Shown here one piece after another: positions 34,022-42,494 of a DNA stretch of 64,000 nucleotides. Position numbers and translations under genes: made by a program. The stretch covers positions 4,307 to 68,306 of the forward strand of contig DASSDH010000133.1 in assembly GCA_035697245.1 (NCBI GenBank), in the 5' to 3' direction. The notes under the pieces were generated by a model. It was given only the letters and a program-made list of their open reading frames with translations, was not told the origin of the DNA and did no database searches. The number at the start of each line of letters is the position of its first letter. Positions within the stretch are counted from its first letter, which is position 1. The stretch comes from JACVRX01 sp035697245 (GTDB taxonomy: Bacteria > Actinomycetota > Actinomycetes > Jiangellales > Jiangellaceae).

Positions 34022-35572
34022 ATGTTCGGGGACCCGACGACTGAAGAGGCGAGCCGCCTGAGCACCACGTTCCGAGACCTCGGAGTACTTCCCCCTATTG
34101 CCGACGCCCTCGAGCGGGTCGGCATCACCGAACCCTTCCCGATCCAGGAGATGACCCTGCCGGTCGCGCTCATGGGCAGCGACGTCATCGGCCAGGCTCG
34201 CACCGGCACGGGCAAGACCTTCGCGTTCGGGCTTCCGCTCCTGCAGCGAATCGTGGCGCCGGCCGACCGCGACTACGAACCGGCCGCCGCGCCGGGTAAA
34301 CCGCAGGCTCTGGTGGTCGTCCCGACTCGTGAGCTCGCCGTTCAGGTCACCGCTGACCTGCGGACGGCCTCGACCGTCCGGAAGGTACGGCTGCTGACGG
34401 TCTACGGCGGTCGTGCGTACGAGCCGCAGGTGGAAATGCTCCGCACGGGGGTCGACGTCGTCGTCGGCACGCCTGGACGCTTGCTCGACCTGGCCGACCA
34501 GGGTCATCTCGATCTCGGGCACGTCAAGGTGCTCGTGCTCGACGAGGCCGACAAGATGCTCGATCTCGGCTTTCTTCCTGACGTGGAGAAGATCGTCGGG
34601 CTGACACCCGAGCTTCGCCAGACGATGCTGTTCTCCGCAACGATGCCGGCCGGGGTCGTCGGTCTGGCTCGGCAATACATGCGGCATCCGCTGAACGTGC
34701 GGGCCGAGTCGGCGGAAGAGAACCAAACGGTGCCGGCGACCGCGCAGTTCGTCTACCGCGCGCACGCGCTGGACAAGGACGAGATCATTGCGCGCCTGCT
34801 GCAGGCCGAGGGTCGTGGGCTGACCATGATCTTCTGCCGAACCAAGCGGCAGGCGCAGCGCGTCGCCGACGAGCTGCTCGAGCGAGGATTCGCCGCTGCG
34901 GCCGTCCACGGCGATCTCGGCCAGGCAGCCCGGGAGCAGGCGTTGCGGGCGTTCCGCAACGGGAAGGTCGACGTCCTGGTGGCCACCGATGTGGCGGCGC
35001 GCGGAATCGACGTCGAAGGCGTGACCCACGTCGTCAACGTGGCCTGTCCGGAGGACGAGAAGACCTACCTGCATCGGATTGGACGCACCGGCCGCGCCGG
35101 CGCCTCCGGAATCGCCGTCACGCTGGTCGACTGGGAGGACGTCGCACGCTGGAAGATGATCAACAAGGTTCTCGATCTGCCGTACGACGAGCCCGTCGAG
35201 ACCTACTCCTCCAGTGAGCACCTGTTCCACGACCTCGGCATCCCGCCCGGCACAACCGGTCGGCTGCCGGCGCAGGCGCGTACGCGTGCCGGGCTCTCGG
35301 CCGAGGCGGTGGAAGACCTCGGGGAGACCGGTCGCCGCCGGAACGGGCCGAGACGCGGTGCGGACAAGGGCCGTGCCCGCAGCGGTGATGACCGACGGGA
35401 ACGGCGGGCCCGGACGGAGCACGGAGAGAGCGACGCGGACACCAACCGCGAGAACGCGACGTCGCGCCGTCCGCGGCGAAGCCGCACCCGGCAGCGCAGC
35501 CGGGCCGGGGTTCCGGTGTCGAGGACAACGACCAGTGACCCGTCGGCGTCGGGCTCGCCGTCGTCAACGTAG
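34022..35572 (+). CDS. rhlE: DEAD-box RNA helicase RhlE type
   Basis: A 516-residue RNA helicase. In order: the Q motif near 'TTFRDLGVLPPIADALE', 'ARTGTGKTF', 'VPTRELAVQ', 'LVLDEADKMLDLGF', 'LFSATMP', 'MIFCRTKRQA', 'ATDVAARGIDVEGV' and 'HRIGRTGRAG'. The tail from about 405 is Arg-rich and disordered, as in other actinobacterial RhlE proteins that bind RNA. An in-frame stop lies six bases before the ATG, so no upstream start is possible. No Shine-Dalgarno sequence is visible. The stop overlaps the end of a broken transpeptidase gene on the other strand by nine bases. Confidence 0.93.
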   Translation: MFGDPTTEEASRLSTTFRDLGVLPPIADALERVGITEPFPIQEMTLPVALMGSDVIGQARTGTGKTFAFGLPLLQRIVAPADRDYEPAAAPGKPQALVVVPTRELAVQVTADLRTASTVRKVRLLTVYGGRAYEPQVEMLRTGVDVVVGTPGRLLDLADQGHLDLGHVKVLVLDEADKMLDLGFLPDVEKIVGLTPELRQTMLFSATMPAGVVGLARQYMRHPLNVRAESAEENQTVPATAQFVYRAHALDKDEIIARLLQAEGRGLTMIFCRTKRQAQRVADELLERGFAAAAVHGDLGQAAREQALRAFRNGKVDVLVATDVAARGIDVEGVTHVVNVACPEDEKTYLHRIGRTGRAGASGIAVTLVDWEDVARWKMINKVLDLPYDEPVETYSSSEHLFHDLGIPPGTTGRLPAQARTRAGLSAEAVEDLGETGRRRNGPRRGADKGRARSGDDRRERRARTEHGESDADTNRENATSRRPRRSRTRQRSRAGVPVSRTTTSDPSASGSPSST

Positions 35573-35830
35573 AACGACCACCGAAGTCCCCACCGGCGCG
35601 AACTCCCACAGCGCCGCGGCATCGGCGACGTTCTGACGAATACAGCCGTCTGACAGCGGCGTGCCCAGCTCCGCCAGCGTCTGTACCTCGACGCCGGTCG
35701 AGGTGTCGACCGGTATGTCGTGGAAGCCGATGTTGGCGCGAGCGCCGCGGTGGAACCGGACCATGAACTCCATCGAGGAGCCGCCGCACCAGCTTGAGCC
35801 CGGACCAGGTGTCGTCCACAGCGCACACCT
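35564..35830 (-). pseudogene. L,D-transpeptidase, 3' fragment
   Basis: The frame carries the second half of a YkuD domain: 'MEFMVRFHRGARANIGFHDI', then the active-site pattern 'GTPLSDGCIRQ' and the end 'ALWEFAPVGTSVVVLR'. An in-frame stop lies just upstream at 35833-35831, and neither the N-terminal half of the domain nor a membrane anchor is present. The missing half is found at 38571-39066 on the same strand. The catalytic Cys is intact, but without its first half the protein cannot be functional. Confidence 0.8.
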
Positions 35831-35871
35831 TCACGTCCACCACCGCCGCGCCTGTCCGCTCGGCCGCTCGC

Positions 35872-36894
35872 CTACCCGTCAACGGCACCCGAACCGCTGA
35901 GGGCCGCGTGTACGACGCCGGCGGCCGCGTCCAGCTCCGGGACGGACGGGAACGGGCCGATCAGACCCGCGACCCGGGCGGCCGACCAGGCACCCTGCTC
36001 GGCATCCACCCCGCCGTCGAGCACGGTCCGGGCCTGTTCGGCGAGGAAGTTGAGCCAGATCGCCAGCCCGGTCGCGAACAGCGTGCCACCCGCGGGCGCG
36101 ACGAAGTCGTTGCTCCGAGCAATGGGTCCGCCGGCGTCCCGGTACGTGGCCGCCAGGCCGGACAGGGCTACCGGTTCAGCCGCGTGCTCGACGAGCAGCG
36201 CGCCCAGCTCGCGCCACGGCTCCAGCGGGCCGTAGTTGTCCCAGTCGACCAGCCAGCGCGCACCGGCCGGGTCGAGCACCACGTTGTCGCCGTTCAGGTC
36301 GCGGTGGCAGCGCACCATCGCGCCGACCGGTCCGGCGTTGACCAGCGCGGTCAGCTCGCACAGCCGCCGTACCGCCGCGTCGAGCTGCTCGGCCCACGAC
36401 ACCCCGGCCCGGCGGGCGTCGACCGCCAGCCCCGGCCAGTCGGCGTCGACCCGGTAGTACCAGAGCCGGTCCGCGGCCGGCGGGCCCGCGTCGTACCCGC
36501 CGGGTGCGTCGACCGCGTGGATCCGGGCCATCTGCCGGGTCATCCAGGACGCGATCGCGGGATCGGTGCGGTCCGGCACACCGCCGTCGATCCACTCGTA
36601 CAGCCGCCACCAGCGCCCGTCGGCGGGCAGCACGTACCGGCCGGACGGCGTGGCCACCGCGCGCTGGCTCCGGACGCCCGCCGTCCGGCACCGTTCGACG
36701 TACGCCACCTCGGCCGCGACCGCGTCCTGGCCCGGGTCGAACCAGAACAGCTCCTTGGCGGCGTACGACGCCGGGCCGGTCACGGCCAGCCGCCAGACCG
36801 CGCCCATAGCCCCCCGCGCGACCCGGTGCAACCCGGTCGGTGTCCCGAGCCCGAACCCGTCCGCCAGCACACCAGCGAGCTCGTCCGGACGCAT
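35872..36894 (-). CDS. Aminoglycoside phosphotransferase-fold kinase
   Basis: A 340-residue protein of the APH/choline kinase fold. The catalytic loop is 'CHRDLNGDNVVLD' and the metal-binding segment is 'WLVDWDNYG', both intact. The N-lobe has Lys in 'YAAKELFWF'. Such kinases phosphorylate antibiotics or small alcohols and amines; the substrate cannot be told. It sits inside the element that splits the transpeptidase gene, so it is likely cargo. The frame stays open upstream to 37536, but the fold begins at the ATG at 36894, which I chose as start. Confidence 0.85.
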   Translation of the reverse strand: MRPDELAGVLADGFGLGTPTGLHRVARGAMGAVWRLAVTGPASYAAKELFWFDPGQDAVAAEVAYVERCRTAGVRSQRAVATPSGRYVLPADGRWWRLYEWIDGGVPDRTDPAIASWMTRQMARIHAVDAPGGYDAGPPAADRLWYYRVDADWPGLAVDARRAGVSWAEQLDAAVRRLCELTALVNAGPVGAMVRCHRDLNGDNVVLDPAGARWLVDWDNYGPLEPWRELGALLVEHAAEPVALSGLAATYRDAGGPIARSNDFVAPAGGTLFATGLAIWLNFLAEQARTVLDGGVDAEQGAWSAARVAGLIGPFPSVPELDAAAGVVHAALSGSGAVDG

Positions 36895-36985
36895 CCGGAC
36901 ATCATGCCGGGAGCCGTCGGAAGGCGGCGACATCGGCTCGGCGCTGAGCGGTCGGATCGGGTCGCAGCGACATCGCGGGATCACC

Positions 36986-37536
36986 TCAGGTCGGCGGCTC
37001 GGGCTGTAGCTGCTCGCGCAGCATGGCGGCTGCCGCTCGCATCGCGGGTCGGTCGTGATCGGGCAGTGAGGCTCGGCGCTCACACTCGCGCAGTGCCCGA
37101 CGCATCCACACGTGCCGCACGGTCGGGTTGCGCATGGCGAGCACGAACGCGGCCGCGACGGCAGGATCGGCGAGCGGGTTCCCGGCGGCTCGGTCCCGTG
37201 ACTCTCACGCGTAACGTCACGTGACGCGTGACGCGTAACGGCGTGCTGGGCGCACTGCTCGCCGGGACCGTCCACGGTCCGCGTGCACGGCGTGCCCGCA
37301 TGGGTGATCGCCGGGCAGACAAACCCGAGCCGTCGCCGGAACTCGGCGGGCAGTCGGCCAGTGCGCTCGTGTGCGGGCACGTCGTCACTGCACCGGCTGT
37401 CCTCCGCTCCGGCGACCATGACCCACGGCCACTCGTCGCCGTCGAGATTGACGCCGACCATCGCTAGCAGTCCGTCGCCCAGGTCGGCACTGCGGGCAGG
37501 ATCGGCCAGGTAGCCCGGTCCGATGTCAGTGCTCAC
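36986..37536 (-). pseudogene. Frameshifted hypothetical protein of the element
   Basis: The first part (37536 to about 37240) encodes a protein with 'CPAITHAGTPCTRTVDGPGE' followed by 'QCAQH', a possible Cys/His metal site. The second part (about 37190 to 36986) encodes 'NPTVRHVWMRRALRECERRA' and a stop, in a frame that requires a -1 shift. Between them is a repetitive stretch rich in ACGCGT and ACGTGA. The two parts may be one broken gene or two small genes. I do not recognise either. Confidence 0.45.
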
Positions 37537-37539
37537 GGG

Positions 37540-37823
37540 TGCTCACGCTCTCTCTCGCGATCATGGTCCCCAGTGGTGCGAGTCGGGCTCTCCGGGCACG
37601 CGCTGGGCATGTCGTCTGCGGCCCGCACGGTGCGAGCCGAGAACAGGCACTGACGGGACGGGTTGGCGTCATCACTGCGCACCTGCCGACGTTCGGCGTG
37701 CTGCCCGGGTGACCGGGGTAACGGGTTCGCTGTAAGTACTGGGGTGCGGGACGTGCTCACCCTCTCGCGCGGGAAGAGGGTGAGCATTTTCGACCCCGAG
37801 GGTGCTTGTTTTGCTCACCCTCT
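37540..37823. repeat. Iteron-like 12-bp repeats
   Basis: TGCTCACCCTCT occurs at 37754-37765 and 37812-37823, with its reverse complement AGAGGGTGAGCA at 37775-37786. A one-mismatch copy lies at 37540-37551. Neighbouring copies form two alternative hairpins. They overlap the 3' end of the second HTH gene. Confidence 0.6.
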
Positions 37824-38131
37824 CGGGGGCTCGGGAGCACTGCCCGGTACTGCGCCGTGTGCCCGTCGTACCCGTGAGACACCCCGTCGAGCACCCCGGC
37901 CGCGATGGCGGCGGCGACGTGATCTTTCACGGTCCGTGCGCTCATGTTCCGGCGCGCCATGATCGTCGTTTGCTTCACGCTCACGTATCCGTCCGCCCGC
38001 ATGTGCTCGGCATACGTCAGCATCGTCAGAGCGACGGCCGGACTGACCCTCCGGGTCGCGAAGATCACGCGCCGCCAGCGATCCCGGAGCGGCGGTCGGC
38101 CGACCGTGACGCTTGCGCTCCGGCCGGTCAC
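37757..38131 (-). CDS. Helix-turn-helix protein of the element
   Basis: A 124-residue protein with a winged-helix-type DNA-binding part: 'SVKQTTIMARRNMSARTVKD' followed by a helix and the wing-like 'GVLDGVSHGYDGHTAQYRAV'. Such proteins occur in actinobacterial integrative elements and may act in replication or regulation. The GTG start shares one base with the stop of the upstream excisionase-like gene (TAGTG), so the two are co-translated. The basic C-terminal tail is encoded by the iteron-like repeats, so its exact end may not be functional. Confidence 0.65.
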   Translation of the reverse strand: MTGRSASVTVGRPPLRDRWRRVIFATRRVSPAVALTMLTYAEHMRADGYVSVKQTTIMARRNMSARTVKDHVAAAIAAGVLDGVSHGYDGHTAQYRAVLPSPREGEQNKHPRGRKCSPSSRARG

Positions 38132-38358
38132 TAGCCGACCCGCTCGGGACGTTCCCGCCGAATGACAAGCTCAAGATCGCCGAGATCGGCCCGGAGCGCG
38201 CCAGCCTTGCGGCCGGTGGGCGCGGCACGCCAGACCGGCAAGGTGCCATTGCGAGCCCAGCGCCGGACCGTGGCGAGAGACACTCCGGCGTGTTCGGCGA
38301 ACACGCTCAAGGGCACAAGCTGGCGGGCGCGGGGGGCGATTGCGGGTTGCGCGGGCAT
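38131..38358 (-). CDS. Excisionase-like MerR/HTH_17 protein
   Basis: A 75-residue protein with the excisionase-type helix-turn-helix: 'VPLSVFAEHAGVSLATVRRW' followed by 'ARNGTLPVW'. Such proteins bind attachment sites and direct excision or regulate small elements. The ATG has GGAGG seven bases upstream. It is the first gene of a minus-strand operon with the following HTH gene. No matching integrase is in the window. Confidence 0.75.
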   Translation of the reverse strand: MPAQPAIAPRARQLVPLSVFAEHAGVSLATVRRWARNGTLPVWRAAPTGRKAGALRADLGDLELVIRRERPERVG

Positions 38359-38409
38359 CGGCGCGCCTCCGGTCGAGAGGCACGCGGCCCGGAGTCCCTA
38401 AGTCCGGGC

Positions 38410-38427
38410 GGGCACCCTTCGGTGCCC
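38410..38427. other. Hairpin upstream of the excisionase-like gene
   Basis: GGGCACC and GGTGCCC form a perfect 7-bp stem with a CTTC loop, about 50 bases upstream of the excisionase-like start. It could be an operator or end-site structure. The remainder of 38359-38570 holds no gene that I can see. Confidence 0.35.
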
Positions 38428-38570
38428 CGGTCGTCCGCCGCGTGGCGGGCTGCTATCTGCCGTGTTGGCGCAGATTAGCACAGGTGATCGAACGGCAATC
38501 GGAGTGACAGCCGCAGCCGTGCCGGTGGCACGCTGGGGGCATTTCTGTGGTGATCTCGCATAACCGCAGG

Positions 38571-39066
38571 TCAGAGCGTTACGGACGCACCGTATGTACC
38601 TGTGTCCAGCTGGTCGTACCGGCTTCCGGACACCGGGTATGTCCTCACCACCGAATCGTCAGCCTCGACGAGCCACACCTGCTGGGCGGATATGTCGAAG
38701 ACCACCCGCTTCCCCGCGCCGCTGTCATCGGGCAAGAGCTCCGCAGCCGATGGTCTCGCCTTGGCCGGTGGAGTGGTCTTTACGGTCGCCGGTGTCGTCG
38801 TTGGCGTAGCAGGCCGTGTCTCTCGAGTTGGCTGAGCCGGCGCATCGAACGACAAGGTGGTGACGCGGGCCGTCTCGGGATCGGCGTGAGCGGCACGCGC
38901 GTCGCCGTCCTCCGTTAGGGCGCCCAACGAGATTGGCCAGCGCAACGACGACGGTCCCCAGTGCCAGCGTCACCATCAAGCGACGCACCATGTACCGCCC
39001 GCGGGATACGAGCCGGCCGATCGGACGACGTTCGCCGTTGAGCACTGGTATCCGACGCTCGCTCAT
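38571..39066 (-). pseudogene. L,D-transpeptidase, 5' fragment with frameshift
   Basis: From the ATG at 39066 the frame encodes a basic leader and a signal-anchor helix ('LMVTLALGTVVVALANLV'). Near 38935 the coding shifts by one base. The second frame continues with a Pro/Thr-rich linker and the first half of a YkuD domain: 'RVVFDISAQQVWLVE' and 'TYPVSGSRYDQLDTGTY'. Homology stops at 38592 and a stop codon follows at 38571. The other half of the domain lies at 35564-35830. L,D-transpeptidases make 3-3 cross-links in peptidoglycan. This copy is broken both by insertion and by frameshift. Confidence 0.8.
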
Positions 39067-39124
39067 GATCGACAAGTAGCGTACGCGTTCGTCGGACACC
39101 CATCACGGTTAGTACCGTGGCGGG

Positions 39125-39994
39125 GTGAGCGCACCCCCTTTTCTCGACCTCCCCAACGGCGTGCGCAGTGCCCGAGTCCGTACCGATCGGGCCGAGTTCG
39201 CCGTGCTGGAGGCGGGCTCGTCGGGCCCCAGCGCAGTGTTCGTCCCGGGCTGGACCGGCAGCAAGGAGGACTTCGTCGCGATACTCGCCCCACTCGCGGA
39301 TGCCGGTTACCGCGTGGTCGCACTCGACCAGAAGGGGCAGTACGAAACTGCGGGCACCGCACGCGCTGACGATTACACACTGCCGGCCTTCAGCACGGAT
39401 CTGGTGCAGCTCATCCACGAGATCGGCGGGCCCGTTCACTTGGTCGGGCACTCGTTCGGCGGGATCGTCGCGCGCCGGGTCGCCATCGCCGAACCCGACG
39501 CTGTGGCGTCACTCACCTTGCTGGGCTCCGGTCCCGGCCCTGCGCGGGCCGATTCACACGATCTGCTGCGGGGAATGGCCCATGCCATCCCGGCGATCGG
39601 ACTGCCGGCGACATGGGCAGCCAAGCGGGCCTACGAGCGATCACAGGGCATGGCCGAACCGCCCCCGGAGATCGAGCGGTTCATGCAGACCCGGTTTCTC
39701 GCCAACCATCCGCTGTCGATCCGCGCCATGACATTGCACCTCACGACTGCCGAGGACGTCGTGGATTCGCTTGCGGCGACTGGTGTGCCGGTCTTGGTCG
39801 CCTTCGGCGCCGACGACGACGGCTGGCCGATCGACGAGCAGCGCGGCATGGCGACCCGGCTGGGCGCGGCCGTCGCGGTCATCGAAGGTGCCGGCCACTC
39901 ACCCGCCGCCGAGCAGCCGGAACAGACCGTCGCCGTCCTGTATCGGTTCTGGACCGGCGTGGACGCCGCGACCTCCCGCCTCCGCCCGGAATGA
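39125..39994 (+). CDS. Alpha/beta hydrolase
   Basis: A 289-residue alpha/beta hydrolase with 'FVPGWTGSKEDF', 'DQKGQYET', the nucleophile elbow 'VGHSFGG', an acid near 'GADDDGWPIDEQ' and the catalytic His in 'EGAGHSPAAEQP'. The substrate is unknown. The GTG start is preceded by a GGCGGGG stretch. It is divergent from the broken transpeptidase. The last codon and stop are formed by the beginning of a palindromic element. Confidence 0.9.
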   Translation: MSAPPFLDLPNGVRSARVRTDRAEFAVLEAGSSGPSAVFVPGWTGSKEDFVAILAPLADAGYRVVALDQKGQYETAGTARADDYTLPAFSTDLVQLIHEIGGPVHLVGHSFGGIVARRVAIAEPDAVASLTLLGSGPGPARADSHDLLRGMAHAIPAIGLPATWAAKRAYERSQGMAEPPPEIERFMQTRFLANHPLSIRAMTLHLTTAEDVVDSLAATGVPVLVAFGADDDGWPIDEQRGMATRLGAAVAVIEGAGHSPAAEQPEQTVAVLYRFWTGVDAATSRLRPE

Positions 39995-40070
39995 CCACGT
40001 TCACTATGCCTGCCTATACATCACCAGGCATGCAGGCCTGGTGATGTACGCATTCGCCTGGTGGTGGCCG
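39986..40070 (+). repeat. Dispersed palindromic element, full copy overlapping a stop codon
   Basis: It runs from GGAATGACCACGTTCACTAT to TTCGCCTGGTGGTGGC. The hairpin arms TACATCACCAGGC and GCCTGGTGATGTA pair perfectly over 13 bases. The element begins inside the hydrolase gene and supplies its TGA. It lies between convergent genes. Confidence 0.85.
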
Positions 40071-40090
40071 GACCGGACCATTCCCGCGTC

Positions 40091-41859
40091 CTACGACTCG
40101 ACCAGCAGCTGGTGCGTCGCGAGCTCCCGGTACAGGGGAGACGACGCGAGCAGCTCGTCATGCGTGCCGACGGCAGTGATCCGGCCACCGTCGAGGACGA
40201 CGATCCGGTCCGAGTCCGCGACCGTCGCGAGCCGGTGCGCGACGACAAGAACCGTTCGGTCGCGCGCCGTTGCGCGTAGAGCGTCTTGCAGAACCTGCTC
40301 GGTCCGCGAGTCGACACTCGACGTCGGCTCGTCCAGCAGGAGAAGGTCAGGGCTGGCAAGAAAGGCCCGCGCCCAGGCGAGCCGCTGACGCTGTCCGCCC
40401 GAGAGCAGGACGCCATCGTCGCCGACCAGCACATCCAGGCCGCGGTCGGTCCGCTCGACCAAGTCCGACAACCCGACCTCATCGAGTACGTCTATCAGCT
40501 CGTCGTCAGTTGCATCGGGGGCGGCCAGCCGGAGGTTGTCCGCGATCGAGCCGGCCAGCACCGGCGCCTCCTGCTCGACGTAGGCGATGCGCCGGCGCAC
40601 GTCGTCACGCGGAAGCGTCGAGACGTCGACACCGTCGAGGCGGACCGTGCCGGACGATGGCTCGTAGAAGCGTTCGACCAGCGCGAGCGTCGTCGACTTG
40701 CCCGCTCCCGAGGGGCCGACGATCGCGGTGCGGGAGCCGCGCTCGACCGCGAAGCTGACCTGGTCGAGCACAGCCGGCCCACCGTCGTAGGCGAAGCTCA
40801 CGTCGGCCAGCTCGAGCATGGCACCGGATCCAGGTGCGTTGATTGCCGAAGCTGGAGGCAGCGAAACCTCGTCGGCTTCCTCCGTCGGGATCCGCATGAC
40901 CTCCTGCATCCGGTCGAGCGCACCGAGACCAGCCTGCAACGTCGTGAACGCGTGCACCGCCCGAGCGAGCGGCATCACCAGCATGAACAGGTAGAGCAGG
41001 AACGCCACCAGGTCCCGAGAGTCATCTCGCCGGTTGCCACCTGGTACCCGCCGTACCCCAGCACCAAGATGAACGCGCCTTGAATGCACAGCGACATGAT
41101 CGGCTGGACCAGTGCGCTGAGCTTCGCCATGTCGACACCGGCGCGGTACGCCGATGCCGCGGCGTTTCCGACCAGGTCGGTCTCTCGCTGGGTCGCACCA
41201 GCCGCTCGGATTGTGCGGATCGCGCCCAGAGCACGCTCGACTGACGCCGTCATGTCGCCGACGCTGGACTGAGCCCGCTTACTGGCCCGGCGGATCGCAC
41301 CTCCCAGGCCCATTACCGCGACCGCTCCCACCACGACGGCGGTCAAGGTAATGAGCAGTAGCGAGATGTCGACGTACGCCATCAGCGCGACCGCACCGAC
41401 GAACATCAGGACGGAGGAGACGATGTCGAACAAGCCTGACGTGACGACGGCCCGCAACAGTGTGGTGTCTGAACCGACACGAGAGATCAGGTCGCCGATC
41501 CGGCGGCGGTCGTACTCGGCCACCGGCAAGCGGAGCAGATGAGCCACCAGGCTCCGCCGAGCACCGAGCACAACGCCTTCGGCCGTGCGTTGCAGCAGAT
41601 ACGACTGCAGAGCTGAGAAGAGGGCCTCACTCAACGTGACGACGACGAGCAGGGTGATCGCCGGGGTCAGCGGTCGCCCGCTGCCGACGTCGTCGATCAC
41701 CCGTTGCAGGGTCAGCGGCTGGATCAGCGCCAGGGCCGTCGCCACCAGCGAGATCACCGCGATGGCACCGAGCACCCCGGTGTGGTCGCGGACGTAGGGC
41801 CACAACTCGGCGAGGCGCGCACGCTCCGGCGCGTCAGGACGAGCATTGTCTTCGCTCAT
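40091..41859 (-). pseudogene. ABC exporter (permease-ATPase fusion) with a frameshift
   Basis: The first frame (41859 to about 41017) encodes a six-helix ABC_membrane exporter domain. The second frame (about 41016 to 40091) continues with 'DLVAFLLYLFMLVMPLARAV' and a complete nucleotide-binding domain: Walker A 'GPSGAGKST', signature 'LLSGGQRQRLAWARA', Walker B 'LLLLDEPTSS'. A single missing base in the run of C at 41014-41016 would join them ('EMTLG' to 'DLVAF'). Without the shift it would be a type IV exporter of about 590 residues, acting as a homodimer or half-transporter. This is either a recent inactivation or a sequencing error. Confidence 0.85.
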
Positions 41860-41894
41860 CCCTCTATGGTCACTCGCGCGGACACCCGCGGCAC

Positions 41895-42494
41895 TCAGCC
41901 CTCGACGAACGCCCGAACGGCCTCGGCGACGAGTTGGACTGCGATGGCGGCGAGCAACAGGCCCGCGATCCGTGACACGAGCAGGATCCCTGAGTCCTTG
42001 AGCAGCCGTCGGATCACGACGCTGTACCGCATGAAGGCCCACATCACAAGATGCACGGCCACGATGGCAAGGCCGATGGCGAGGAAATCGGGCAGGTCGT
42101 CGGAGCCCTGCACGAACACCATCGTCGCGACGATAGCGCCCGGCCCGGCCAGCAAAGGGGTGCCGAGCGGGACCATCGCGATGTTGCCACCCTGGGAAGT
42201 CTGGGGATCGTCGAGCTTGCCCGTGAGCAGTTCCAGCGCGACCAGCAGGAGCAACAATCCACCGGCGCCCTGCAAGGCAGCCAGGCTGATGTTCAGGTAG
42301 TTGAGAATGGCCTGACCGAACAGAGCAAAGGCGACGATCACGGCGAACGACACCGCCACGGCCTGCCAGGCTGCCCGTCGGCGCTCGCCGGGACGGAGGT
42401 TGGCCGTCAACGCCAGGAAGAGCGGGATGGTGCCGGGCGGATCCATGATCACGAAGAGCGTCACGAAGCCCTCGACGAACAGCTGCCAGTTCAT
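41895..42494 (-). CDS. MarC family membrane protein
   Basis: A 199-residue protein with six predicted membrane helices, matching the MarC/UPF0056 family. Marks are 'LFVIMDPPGTIPLFLALT' at 13-30, 'PLGTPLLAGPGAI' and 'RIAGLLLAAIAVQLV'. Function is unclear; the old link to multiple antibiotic resistance was not confirmed. The ATG overlaps the stop of the upstream PHP gene by four bases (ATGA), so the two are translationally coupled. Confidence 0.92.
   Translation of the reverse strand: MNWQLFVEGFVTLFVIMDPPGTIPLFLALTANLRPGERRRAAWQAVAVSFAVIVAFALFGQAILNYLNISLAALQGAGGLLLLLVALELLTGKLDDPQTSQGGNIAMVPLGTPLLAGPGAIVATMVFVQGSDDLPDFLAIGLAIVAVHLVMWAFMRYSVVIRRLLKDSGILLVSRIAGLLLAAIAVQLVAEAVRAFVEG

Larger units (their letters stand above)
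35831..38591 (-). mobile_element. Putative small integrated element interrupting an L,D-transpeptidase gene
   Basis: About 2.7 kb lies between the two matching halves of one transpeptidase gene. All its genes run on the minus strand: an excisionase-like HTH protein, a second HTH protein, a frameshifted hypothetical gene and a phosphotransferase-fold gene. Iteron-like repeats are also present. No integrase or transposase is visible and I could not find a clear direct repeat at the ends, so the borders are approximate. It resembles a remnant or cargo part of an actinobacterial integrative element. Confidence 0.65.

Noticed and set aside
35160..35888. Long minus-strand frame reading into rhlE
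   Set aside because: It is the antisense of the Arg-rich rhlE tail. Only the short transpeptidase frame in this area has real protein features.
35872..37536. A single 554-residue protein fusing the hypothetical Cys-rich part to the kinase
   Set aside because: The linking stretch has no protein-like composition, and another frame in it codes a better-looking small protein that ends before the kinase ATG.
35775..38600. Direct repeats as attachment sites of the element
   Set aside because: Only a GGTGCG hexamer is shared between the two junctions, too short to count in this G+C-rich sequence.
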